A DNA stretch of 7,682 nucleotides from DATCVA01 sp036567205 (GCA_036567205.1 DATCVA010000358.1:1-7682), one strand, 5' to 3'; counted from the stretch's first letter, positions 1 through 6,506 are shown. Made by a program: numbers and translations. The notes: a model not told the origin generated them from the letters alone.

Positions 1-688
1 TTTGAATATCGTTGGCGTCGATTGCCACATCGGCTCGCAGATCACCGACGTCAGCCCCTATCTCGATGCCCTCGACAAACTACTGATCCTGATCGAAACG
101 CTGGCCAGCGATGGCATTCATATCAAGCATCTGGATTTAGGCGGCGGCATAGGCATCCGCTACACCGACGAAACGCTGCTTACCCCAAAAACATTACTCG
201 ACAACGTCTTTAAACGCCTTAAAGAGCGTGGGCTGGATCACTTGCAGATTGTGCTTGAACCCGGACGATCATTGGTGGGTAACGCCGGCGTATTACTCAC
301 CACGGTCGAATACCTGAAATACAGCGAGGCCAAGAACTTTGCCATCGTTGATGCCGCCATGAACGACTTAATACGTCCCACGCTCTATGATGCCTGGCAT
401 AGCGTCGAGGCCGTTCAGCCACGCGACCATACCCAGGCGCAAACCTACGATATTGTCGGCCCCATTTGCGAAAGCGGCGACTGGCTGGCGCGCGACCGTA
501 GTTTTGCGCTGGAACAAGGCGACTTACTGGCCATCATGTCGGCGGGCGCCTATGCTTTCACCATGGCAAGCCAATACAATACGCGCCCCCGCGCGGCTGA
601 AATCATGGTTGACGGCGACACTTACCATGTTGTGCGCCCTCGCGAACCTCTGGAAAGCCTGTTCGCCAGCGAGCGAATCTTGCCGTAA
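1..688 (+). CDS. lysA: Diaminopimelate decarboxylase, 3' portion (5' end outside window)
   Basis: LysA is a cytoplasmic PLP enzyme that decarboxylates meso-2,6-diaminopimelate to L-lysine, the last step of the DAP pathway. The 228 visible residues are roughly the C-terminal half of a family usually near 420 residues. The reading frame is open at the left edge, so the TTG at position 2 is an internal codon, not a start. Numbering from that codon, I see HIGSQ (9-13), the glycine-rich PLP phosphate loop LGGGIGI (46-52), EPGRS (86-90), DAAMNDL (117-123), the active-site CESGD (156-160) and YNTR (192-195), all in family order. The Schiff-base lysine lies in the missing N-terminal part. The TAA stop at 686-688 is followed 28 bp later by a strong terminator, so lysA is the last gene of its transcript. 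Ornithine/arginine decarboxylases of the same fold are less likely, given the HIGSQ and CESGD contexts. Confidence 0.96.
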   Translation, partial: LNIVGVDCHIGSQITDVSPYLDALDKLLILIETLASDGIHIKHLDLGGGIGIRYTDETLLTPKTLLDNVFKRLKERGLDHLQIVLEPGRSLVGNAGVLLTTVEYLKYSEAKNFAIVDAAMNDLIRPTLYDAWHSVEAVQPRDHTQAQTYDIVGPICESGDWLARDRSFALEQGDLLAIMSAGAYAFTMASQYNTRPRAAEIMVDGDTYHVVRPREPLESLFASERILP

Positions 689-715
689 TAAGGGCTTAAT
701 CCCCTCATTCCAGAT

Positions 716-750
716 ACGGCAGCCCCATACCAGGTTGCCGTTTTCGTTTT
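716..750 (+). terminator. Rho-independent terminator after lysA
   Basis: ACGGCAGCC (716-724) pairs with GGTTGCCGT (733-741), giving a 9-bp stem with one G-U pair and an 8-nt loop. The stem runs into a T-rich tract, TTTTCGTTTT (741-750), that is interrupted by CG. It begins 28 bp after the lysA stop, in the right orientation to end lysA transcription. The broken U-tract makes it somewhat weaker than the terminator at 5071-5113. Confidence 0.75.
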
Positions 751-764
751 CACTTCATTTCCAA

Positions 765-926
765 ATGAATCATGAACACGATGGCAAAGTGCAGACGGTA
801 CTTTTATACGGCTGCTGCGCCGACAGTACATTAGTACGGCAAGCAAAGCCGACACAGCTCACGGTTGATTTGGAAATGGAATGGGTGAAAGAGATGGCAT
901 TAACCTTGCTTGATGAAGCTTTTTAA
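765..926 (+). CDS. Doubtful small ORF, 53 codons, unknown product
   Basis: An ATG at 765 opens 53 codons ending at TAA 924-926. The product would begin MNHEHDGKVQ and end in an acidic, amphipathic helix-like stretch (LEMEWVKEMALTLLDEAF). I do not recognise it. There is no purine-rich ribosome binding site; the bases before the ATG are T- and C-rich, directly after the lysA terminator. The same frame is open further upstream as a shadow of lysA, so the open length carries little weight. It may be a remnant of a decayed gene or chance. No signal peptide or membrane segment is visible. Confidence 0.2.
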   Translation: MNHEHDGKVQTVLLYGCCADSTLVRQAKPTQLTVDLEMEWVKEMALTLLDEAF

Positions 927-1066
927 TTACTTTCAAGCTGGTTAAATTAGTCTCGGTGAATTTTTGTTTAAAACTATCACATAGCACAAATTCGATATAT
1001 AAAGCATGCAACGATACAACGATGCGGCCGGAATACCGTTCTCGACTACGGCCGCAAAGCCGACAC
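843..1066. repeat. 13-bp direct repeat pair GCAAAGCCGACAC
   Basis: GCAAAGCCGACAC occurs at 843-855 and again at 1054-1066, 211 bp apart. Just ahead of each copy is TACGGC (835-840 and 1047-1052), separated from it by AA in the first copy and C in the second, so the similarity extends over about 20 bp with a small indel. The first copy is inside the doubtful ORF. The second overlaps the right arm of the dyad at 1023-1056. The pair could be a duplicated protein-binding site or duplication debris. Confidence 0.5.
1023..1056 (+). promoter_or_regulatory. 8-bp dyad upstream of the GGDEF/EAL gene
   Basis: TGCGGCCG (1023-1030) is repeated inverted as CGGCCGCA (1049-1056) with an 18-bp spacer. It ends 29 bp before the ribosome binding site of the 863-codon gene. 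It could be a two-site operator for a dimeric regulator or a hairpin in the mRNA leader. There is no T-tract after it, so it is not an intrinsic terminator. Confidence 0.35.
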
Positions 1067-1084
1067 CCCATACTTCCTGATAAC

Positions 1085-1090
1085 AAAGGT
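1085..1090 (+). promoter_or_regulatory. Ribosome binding site of the GGDEF/EAL gene
   Basis: AAAGGT at 1085-1090 lies 5 bp before the ATG at 1096. It is the reason for choosing that ATG as the start of the long reading frame. Confidence 0.7.
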
Positions 1091-1095
1091 AAAAC

Positions 1096-3687
1096 ATGTT
1101 GCAGGCTGAGGTAAATCGCCTAAAGAATACGGGTTTTTTCGATTTGCTCAATCGTTTATTCGATCATTTTGCGTTCCGTGGCGTGCCGGTAACCGTGGTT
1201 GCCTTTGCCGCGCTAACTCTGTTTATGTGGGAAAACACCGAGAACTTCGGACCTGGCTCGTTTCACACTATTTATCTGTTAGAAGGCGGAATCCTTACAC
1301 TGTCGCTTATTGTTCTAATATTTGCCGCCATCAATCGCAGCTGGTTGTATGTGCTGTTTGCGGCCTGGCTCGTGGGCAATCTGCGAATTACAGCATTATC
1401 AATGGGGTGGGATACAGAATGGATCGGCCAGGCCGTTCCCTATGAACACTTGCCGCTGGTTCGAAAACTGACCATAGCCATCTATTACATACTCAATTAC
1501 ACCCTGTTCAGCGAATTATTTAAAGCGGATCTCGCAAATATTAATTTCCCGCGACTGCAAAGAACGGCGCAATGGGCGGGAATAGCATTACTAGGCTGTG
1601 CCTGCTTCATTCCCTATGAACAGTTCTTACCCATAATGTGGGCTCTGGCTGGGCTTGGATTTGTCATCGCCCTGTTTCTTGTCATTAAAATCCTGATAAC
1701 AACCCAATCTGACAAAGCCTTTTGGTACAGCGCGTCACTGGGGGTCGTGCTTGTTATCGCCACCGGCATTTCGAACATATTAGCCAACTCGTTTGGCATC
1801 ACATTTTTTAACGGCGCTGTGATTCATGTTGCCGCGGCGTTAACGTCCAGTGCAATCGTCGCCGTAGTTATTGCCGAAAACCTTCAGGCCGAGCGCCGTG
1901 AGCGTGCCCAGACCCAGGCCGAAGTACAGGGGATCTACGAAGTTACGCCTGTCGGACTTTTTACCCTTGAAGCCAATGGTTCAATTGCGCGATCCAACCC
2001 TGCCTTCAAAAGCATGCTTGCCTTCATGTCTCCCCAAACCCCCATGGCGCGCTGGGCCGATTACTTCGGTCTGGACTCCTGGATCCGCCTGAAAAGCCTT
2101 GCCGTGCAGCACAAAGGCGGCGAGATGGAAATACAAAACATTGCGCTGGCCAATGGCACCGAACGGCGCAACTTCTGGGTTAAAGTCGCCGTGGCCAACA
2201 CACGCATTGAAGGATCTTTGCAAGACATCACGGAACGCGCCGATACCATTACCAAGCTACGTATGCTTGCCAACCACGATCCCCTTACTAATGCATTGAA
2301 TCAGCGAGGCATCGAAAACAAGCTGAACGAGTCGCTGACAGCACTGATCACCGGCGAGCCTTTTGCACTTGCCTATGTGGACTTAAAATCGCTAAAGACC
2401 ATTAACGACCTTTATGGCCACTCGGCTGGAGACGACGTTCTACGGCAGGCATGCAACCGCTTCCAGGCTATGCTGACCGGCACACAGATGCTTGGACGGA
2501 TCAGCGGCGGCGAGTTCGTCATTCTATTTCAAAACTCATCCGTTGAAGCCGCCACAAACGTATCACAACAAATTCTGGATGATCTACAGGCCCGGCCATG
2601 TCAAATTGGCACACAGGCGTTTCGACTACGGGGATCAATCGGCCTGGTTGAAATTACGACTCCACAAATGAATGCCCAGGAAGCCATTACAGCAGCGGCC
2701 CGGGCGGCAAGGGCCGCCAAACGCGGCCGGCAAAATCAATTGGTTGTGCATCATCACAATGCGCAGACTCTGGCCGAACACAATAAAGACTTGCGGCTGA
2801 TCCGCGAACTAGGCTCCGGACTCTCGCCACAACGGCTCTTTCTCGAAATGCAGCCCATTATGTCCCTGAGGCGACCTTTCGATACACTGAATTTCGAAGT
2901 ATTGCTTCGTATGCACGATTCGAACGGCGCCCTGGTGCCCGCCCCCAAGATCATTGCCGCAGCGGAAGAAAGCGGCACCATTGCCGTTATTGACAAATGG
3001 GTGGTCAACACAACGCTGCAATGGCTCGACGCGCATCAGCAAGCCTGCGCCAATACGCAATTTGTCTGCATTAACCTTAGCGGCATGTCGCTGAACGATG
3101 AAACGTTTATCGAAGATTTCTTTGCCATCTTGAGCCAATACGAGCACCTGGTCCACCTGCTTTGCATAGAAGTCACCGAAAGCGTGGCACTACACGACCT
3201 GGAAAATACCCGACGTTTTATTTTACGGTTGCAAAGGCTGGGTGTACGGGTCGCACTTGATGATTTCGGTGCGGGTTACACATCGTTTTCGTATTTGAAA
3301 GACTTGCCCGCCGACGCCTTGAAGATCGACGGCGCTTTTATTCAAAGTATTAATGACCACCCGGCAAATAGAGCCATCGTTGAGGCCATCGTGGCCCTTG
3401 CTCGCAACCTGGGAATGAAAAGCATTGCCGAGTGGGTAGAAGACAGCGCCACGCTGATCACGCTGCACGAAATGGGCGTTGACTACGTGCAAGGCTACGT
3501 TATTGCCAGGCCGCAGTCCACAGCCAGCATCCTGGCCGCAAAAAATGGCGCAAGCTTCATCACCGATGAAAACACCAGGCTGTTTTTAAATTCAAATATT
3601 GCACAAACGAATCTTGGTTTTTTTAATCAACCCACGCCATTTTTTTCGCAGACTACGGAAGCACTGAACAAATCGAGCGGGAACTAG
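1096..3687 (+). CDS. Membrane-anchored PAS-GGDEF(degenerate)-EAL protein, predicted c-di-GMP phosphodiesterase
   Basis: 863 residues. Hydrophobic segments at about 30-46, 57-78, 82-101, 122-142, 158-173, 177-200, 209-230 and 237-262 form a 7-8 TM sensor of unknown ligand. A short charged linker (263-275) leads to a PAS-like domain (275-380), GGDEF (388-550) and EAL (565-805), all presumably cytoplasmic. The GGDEF signature is SGGEF (470-474): the first Gly and the acidic third residue that binds metal are lost, and the upstream I-site RxxD reads TGTQ (461-464). Cyclase activity is therefore unlikely. The EAL domain looks active: E601 in EVLLR, N660, E692 and E695 in IEVTE, D722/D723 in DDFGAGYTS, K743, E779 and Q799 are all present, spaced (except E601) as I recall for the phosphodiesterase RocR. 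AEWVE (778-782) replaces the usual AEGVE. The inferred role is to hydrolyse c-di-GMP to pGpG in response to a membrane or PAS signal. A polar tail of about 55 residues follows the EAL domain. The gene converges on the cyclase gene to its right. Confidence 0.93.
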   Translation: MLQAEVNRLKNTGFFDLLNRLFDHFAFRGVPVTVVAFAALTLFMWENTENFGPGSFHTIYLLEGGILTLSLIVLIFAAINRSWLYVLFAAWLVGNLRITALSMGWDTEWIGQAVPYEHLPLVRKLTIAIYYILNYTLFSELFKADLANINFPRLQRTAQWAGIALLGCACFIPYEQFLPIMWALAGLGFVIALFLVIKILITTQSDKAFWYSASLGVVLVIATGISNILANSFGITFFNGAVIHVAAALTSSAIVAVVIAENLQAERRERAQTQAEVQGIYEVTPVGLFTLEANGSIARSNPAFKSMLAFMSPQTPMARWADYFGLDSWIRLKSLAVQHKGGEMEIQNIALANGTERRNFWVKVAVANTRIEGSLQDITERADTITKLRMLANHDPLTNALNQRGIENKLNESLTALITGEPFALAYVDLKSLKTINDLYGHSAGDDVLRQACNRFQAMLTGTQMLGRISGGEFVILFQNSSVEAATNVSQQILDDLQARPCQIGTQAFRLRGSIGLVEITTPQMNAQEAITAAARAARAAKRGRQNQLVVHHHNAQTLAEHNKDLRLIRELGSGLSPQRLFLEMQPIMSLRRPFDTLNFEVLLRMHDSNGALVPAPKIIAAAEESGTIAVIDKWVVNTTLQWLDAHQQACANTQFVCINLSGMSLNDETFIEDFFAILSQYEHLVHLLCIEVTESVALHDLENTRRFILRLQRLGVRVALDDFGAGYTSFSYLKDLPADALKIDGAFIQSINDHPANRAIVEAIVALARNLGMKSIAEWVEDSATLITLHEMGVDYVQGYVIARPQSTASILAAKNGASFITDENTRLFLNSNIAQTNLGFFNQPTPFFSQTTEALNKSSGN

Positions 3688-3720
3688 TTCAGAGCGTCGT
3701 GATATCTGCACCCGATTTGT
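3668..3720. repeat. Inverted repeat spanning the convergent 3' ends
   Basis: ACAAATCG (3668-3675) is matched by CGATTTGT (3713-3720), a perfect 8-bp inverted repeat with a 37-bp spacer. The 10-bp palindrome GAACTAGTTC (3681-3690) lies inside it and contains the TAG stop of the phosphodiesterase gene (3685-3687). The right arm ends one base before the stop codon of the opposing cyclase gene (3722-3724). Neither strand has a T-tract after the stem, so it is not a standard terminator. Confidence 0.4.
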
Positions 3721-3721
3721 C

Positions 3722-4717
3722 CTACTCCAGATCCAGTGCCATATCGTCGTCTGCCCGCAGGCTTTGCTTGGCCCGTTTCTCTTCATACATCCGTACGTCC
3801 GCCAACTCCATCGCCCCCTGTACAGAATTGCCTTCGGATTTAAGAGCTACGCCTATGGACGCCCGGATGCCGAATTCTCGCAGAGCGAGTTTAATTCGAC
3901 CCTTTAATTGATAGGCATCGGCGGCAGTAACGTCATGCAGCATAACGGCAAACTCGTCGCCGCCCAGCCGGGCTACACAATCGCCGCTGCGAAGTACCGA
4001 CATAATACTTTGTGCTGTGAGTTGCAGCAGTTGGTCGCCCGCGATGTGCCCTCGGGTATCGTTAACGTATTTTAAAAAGTCCAGATCCACGAAAGCGATG
4101 GCGCAATCTGCATCGCCGTTACCCGTATAGCGTAACCGCTGGTTCCAGCCGGCGCGATTCAAGACCTGTGTAAGCGAGTCGATTTGAGCACGCTCTTGGG
4201 TTTCAAGCACGCGTTGGTGCGCCTCGTCCAAATCGACGTGCAATCTTAAAGTATGTTCGATTGCCTTAAGGCACAGGGATATTTCGCGCGTATGTATTTT
4301 GGCATTCTTTTGCGGCAGATTTTCGGTGGACGAGAACCCCAGCAGCACCCCTGACGTATTGCTGTATGCAGGCTGCAAAAGGGCCCTTAGAACGTATTGG
4401 GGAAGCGAACGTTTACTTTGCGGCGCTTCCAGCTGACCCAATTCAAAGCCGGAGAAAAAGCGATGACTAAAACCTTCCGGGCTGCCCCTGGAATCCCAGC
4501 CATCGGGCATCGATAGCGCCAATTCGGACAACACCCGTCCAATATCAACGTGGCCCAGCGTGGCAACTACTTCCGCGCAGGAATCTTGCAGCTTTCCCAC
4601 CAGCCAGCCATCTACCGGCAAGAAAACTTGCAACAAATTCAAATGCACCCGCAGAGCATCCATTGCACTAGTATCGGACATCCGCGGCACCTGGTTGTTA
4701 TTTATTTGTCTGACCAT
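3722..4717 (-). CDS. Soluble diguanylate cyclase, GAF-like N-terminus plus GGDEF domain
   Basis: 331 residues from the ATG at 4717. Residues about 20-160 are a globular domain with no membrane segment and a GAF-like pattern (weak, by eye). A helical linker (160-178) joins it to a GGDEF domain from DSLTQVLNR (180-188) to about 315. The cyclase motifs are intact: DLDFLKYVND (211-220), GGDEF (252-256) and ASIGVA (286-291). The I-site RSGD (243-246) sits five residues before GGDEF, so product inhibition by c-di-GMP is expected. The predicted reaction is 2 GTP to c-di-GMP in the cytoplasm. Start choice: the frame extends to a TTG at 4732 with no clear ribosome site. The ATG at 4717 has GGGG nine bases upstream. 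A further ATG at 4681 is also possible and would remove 12 residues. The gene runs against the phosphodiesterase gene with 34 bp between stops, and no clear intrinsic terminator is visible after it. Confidence 0.93.
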   Translation of the reverse strand: MVRQINNNQVPRMSDTSAMDALRVHLNLLQVFLPVDGWLVGKLQDSCAEVVATLGHVDIGRVLSELALSMPDGWDSRGSPEGFSHRFFSGFELGQLEAPQSKRSLPQYVLRALLQPAYSNTSGVLLGFSSTENLPQKNAKIHTREISLCLKAIEHTLRLHVDLDEAHQRVLETQERAQIDSLTQVLNRAGWNQRLRYTGNGDADCAIAFVDLDFLKYVNDTRGHIAGDQLLQLTAQSIMSVLRSGDCVARLGGDEFAVMLHDVTAADAYQLKGRIKLALREFGIRASIGVALKSEGNSVQGAMELADVRMYEEKRAKQSLRADDDMALDLE

Positions 4718-4946
4718 GGCAGCTAACCCCAACGTTCATTCAACGCGAAGAAACACCCCGTTTTTTTCAAATAACTACTGCCTCAAAAACATACTTTGAG
4801 ACCTTTGACTGCATTTTTATGTGGTCACGCGGACAGCCCGCTAACGTTGTCAGCATAGCTATGAATACAAGTTGCCGCGATATGCCCTACATCCTGTTAG
4901 GCACACCACGATTCAGAATTCGAGAGGCATCTGAAAGCCTCCATCT

Positions 4947-4974
4947 GATATATCTGACGAGTTTATTGTGGCAA
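4947..4974 (-). promoter_or_regulatory. Candidate sigma-70 promoter for the diguanylate cyclase gene
   Basis: On the minus strand, TTGCCA (4974-4969, five of six matches to the -35 consensus) is followed after 16 bp by TATATC (4952-4947, four of six matches to the -10). Transcription would start near 4940 and leave a leader of about 220 nt before the ATG at 4717. It lies between the ccsA terminator and the cyclase gene, where a promoter is needed. The match is by eye only. Confidence 0.35.
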
Positions 4975-5070
4975 AAAAGGCGAAGTTTGTATACGGATTA
5001 ACGAAGATAATAGCCACTGGTTACAAAACGACATGATCGTATTTAGCTGCCATGTAGGCCCAATGCTGCC

Positions 5071-5113
5071 ATAAAAAAAAGCGTCGGAATGATTAAACAC
5101 CATCCCGACGCTT
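5071..5113 (-). terminator. Rho-independent terminator of the ccsB-ccsA operon
   Basis: On the minus strand AAGCGTCGG (5113-5105) pairs perfectly with CCGACGCTT (5087-5079). Three more base pairs follow after one mismatch, around a 9-nt loop. Eight consecutive T residues follow, partly overlapping the stem (5080-5073 on the minus strand). It starts 23 bp after the ccsA stop, so it ends the cytochrome c biogenesis transcript and isolates it from the cyclase gene. This is the strongest terminator in the window. Confidence 0.93.
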
Positions 5114-5136
5114 GTATCGATTAACAGCATTAAGCC

Positions 5137-6495
5137 TTAGAGTTCACCGTACGAATGCAAGCCTGCCAGGAACATATTTACACCCAGAAAAGCGAAGCTG
5201 GTAATAAGCAAACCGCCCAAAGCCCAATAAGCCGCCATGGTTCCACGCAAGCCTTTCATAAGACGCATATGCAACCAGGCAGCGTAATTCAGCCACACAA
5301 TAAGAGCCCAGGTTTCTTTAGGGTCCCACTGCCAATAGGTGCCCCAGGCGTCAGCGGCCCACAGGGCGCCCAGTATCGTTGCAACGGTAAAAAATGCAAA
5401 ACCGACCGCAATAGCCCGATACATAATGTCATCAAGGATTTCAAGCGACGGCAGCTTGTTTGCAATCGGCCCGCGAAGCGCCAGAATGCCTCCGACAACA
5501 ATGGCGCCAACGCCAAAGTACAGCATCCAGGTCATGGAAAGCTCTTTAGAGCCAAACACCATGGGTTCGGCACAAAGTACTGCCCCCAATACAAAGAGCG
5601 GAATGAGCTTGGCCCACGATTTGGTCTGGCCATGCTCTTTGACTAAATAGGCAAAACCCACCATAGCCGCCAGGGCGAACGTGCCATAACCGATAAAATT
5701 GGCCGGTACGTGTATTTTCATCCACCAGCTTTTTAGCGCGGGTACCAGAGGCTGGATTTGAAATGCATCGCGCGTAAAGGAATACCAAAGCAAGAAAATC
5801 ACCGCCGAGCTGACCACCAGCAAAACAAAGCCGCCCAGCGCGCGCGTCGCATAACGCCGCTCGTAATACAGATAAAACAAAGCCGTTATCAATGAAAACA
5901 GAACAAACACTTCATACAAATTACTAACTGGGATATGGCCGATATCAGGCCCCAGCAAGTGACCTTCGCGCCAGCGCACGAGCAAGCCGGTAACGCCTGC
6001 GTAAACGCCGCCCCAGGTCAGAACCGTGCCCAGCCAGGCCGCAGTCTGGCTGAAGATTCCGACCCAGTAGCACACTGTTGCCAGCACAAACAGCGCGCAC
6101 ATCCATAAAATGGCCGACTGAGAAGAAAACAGATACTTCAAAAAGAAAACGTTTTCCGCGCGGGTAATGTCGCCCTGCCCCAGACCTGCGCCATTGCTAT
6201 AGAGCCAAATAGCAAACAGCGCGCTAAGGCCGCTGACAATCATCAGGGTCCGCAACGGACGCCACAACCAGGCCATCCAGCTAAAGCCCAGCACGGATCC
6301 GCCTAAAATGATTTTCTCGTAATAGTCCATGCTGGTGCTAAAAGCGGTCAGCACATAAGCCGCACCGCAAGCCAGCGCCAGGAAAAAGGCTATGTCGGTC
6401 CAGTCGGGTTTGCCGCGGTGGCCACGGGAGTCACCGCTGGCGGTCATCGTGTCTTGCCAGGCCGGCAAATTCGATTGAATAGTTGTATCGGACAT
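5137..6495 (-). CDS. ccsA: Cytochrome c biogenesis protein CcsA (ResC type), haem handling and ligation
   Basis: 452 residues, many hydrophobic segments, in the cytoplasmic membrane. With CcsB it forms the System II haem exporter and cytochrome c synthase, which joins haem to CXXCH apocytochromes on the outer face. The hallmark is the tryptophan-rich WWD loop WGTYWQWDPKE (384-394). Histidines in the contexts known for haem ligation are present: H262 (IHVPANF), H409 (WLHMRL) and H447 (GLHSYG). They would correspond to P-His1, TM-His2 and P-His2 of CcsBA. NLYEVF (192-197) is also family-typical. About 30 polar N-terminal residues precede the first TM segment. The ATG at 6495 is supported by GAGG six bases upstream and lies 11 bp after the ccsB stop, so the two are co-transcribed. 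Naming is confusing: this protein family is labelled CcsB in some databases and CcsA or ResC in others. Confidence 0.95.
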   Translation of the reverse strand: MSDTTIQSNLPAWQDTMTASGDSRGHRGKPDWTDIAFFLALACGAAYVLTAFSTSMDYYEKIILGGSVLGFSWMAWLWRPLRTLMIVSGLSALFAIWLYSNGAGLGQGDITRAENVFFLKYLFSSQSAILWMCALFVLATVCYWVGIFSQTAAWLGTVLTWGGVYAGVTGLLVRWREGHLLGPDIGHIPVSNLYEVFVLFSLITALFYLYYERRYATRALGGFVLLVVSSAVIFLLWYSFTRDAFQIQPLVPALKSWWMKIHVPANFIGYGTFALAAMVGFAYLVKEHGQTKSWAKLIPLFVLGAVLCAEPMVFGSKELSMTWMLYFGVGAIVVGGILALRGPIANKLPSLEILDDIMYRAIAVGFAFFTVATILGALWAADAWGTYWQWDPKETWALIVWLNYAAWLHMRLMKGLRGTMAAYWALGGLLITSFAFLGVNMFLAGLHSYGEL

Positions 6496-6501
6496 GAGTA
6501 A

Positions 6502-6506
6502 CCTCG
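6502..6506 (-). promoter_or_regulatory. Ribosome binding site of ccsA
   Basis: CGAGG (6506-6502 on the minus strand) precedes the ATG at 6495 by six bases. It occupies the short gap after the TAA stop of ccsB, as expected for tightly coupled operon genes. Confidence 0.75.

Larger units (their letters stand above)
689..1095. other. Gene-poor spacer between lysA and the GGDEF/EAL gene
   Basis: About 400 bp without a recognisable gene. It holds the lysA terminator, a doubtful small ORF (765-926), two copies of GCAAAGCCGACAC (843-855 and 1054-1066), an AT-rich patch (940-1003) and a dyad (1023-1056). The AT-rich patch contains a TATATA/TATAAA stretch (996-1003) that could serve as a -10 element for the downstream gene. 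I see no convincing -35 at 16-18 bp from it, so I do not call a promoter here. The low-GC character of 925-1005 is consistent with a regulatory region. Confidence 0.6.
4718..5136. other. Gene-poor spacer between the cyclase gene and ccsA
   Basis: About 420 bp with no recognisable gene; the short open frames here show no ribosome site or recognisable protein. It contains the ccsA terminator (5071-5113), the candidate cyclase promoter (4947-4974) and several short potential hairpins: GAGGC/GCCTC (4924-4928 with 4937-4941) and CTCAAA/TTTGAG (4782-4787 with 4795-4800). ATCTGA occurs three times close together (4929, 4943, 4952), the last copy overlapping the candidate -10. GCTGCCAT occurs twice next to the terminator (5046-5053 and 5065-5072). 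I see no tRNA and no recognisable riboswitch class. Confidence 0.55.

Noticed and set aside
387..764. Upstream part of a 179-codon plus-strand open frame
   Set aside because: It is an alternative frame of lysA to position 688 and then runs through the terminator; only the piece after 765 was considered separately.
969..998. Possible flagellar sigma-28 promoter (TAAA ... CGATAT) upstream of the phosphodiesterase gene
   Set aside because: The spacing between TAAA (969-972) and the TTCGATAT block (991-998) is 18 bp rather than the 15 expected, and the GCC of GCCGATAA is missing.
689..1095. Insertion sequence remnant between lysA and the phosphodiesterase gene
   Set aside because: The 13-bp repeats are direct, not inverted, there is no transposase fragment I can recognise, and no target-site duplication pattern is evident.
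4782..4800. CTCAAA/TTTGAG hairpin as a terminator or riboswitch element
   Set aside because: A six-pair AT-rich stem with no following T-tract in either direction; too weak to call.
4819..5001. 60-codon plus-strand ORF between the cyclase gene and ccsA
   Set aside because: No ribosome site, low-complexity basic composition, no recognisable family, and it overlaps the region needed for the cyclase promoter.
4718..5070. c-di-GMP riboswitch in the leader of the cyclase gene
   Set aside because: I could not find the conserved GEMM core sequences or a matching fold by eye, and the class is not expected here.
5155..5650. Plus-strand open frames of 163 and 103 codons opposite ccsA
   Set aside because: They lie wholly antisense to the strongly supported ccsA gene, share codon positions with it and have no recognisable domain.
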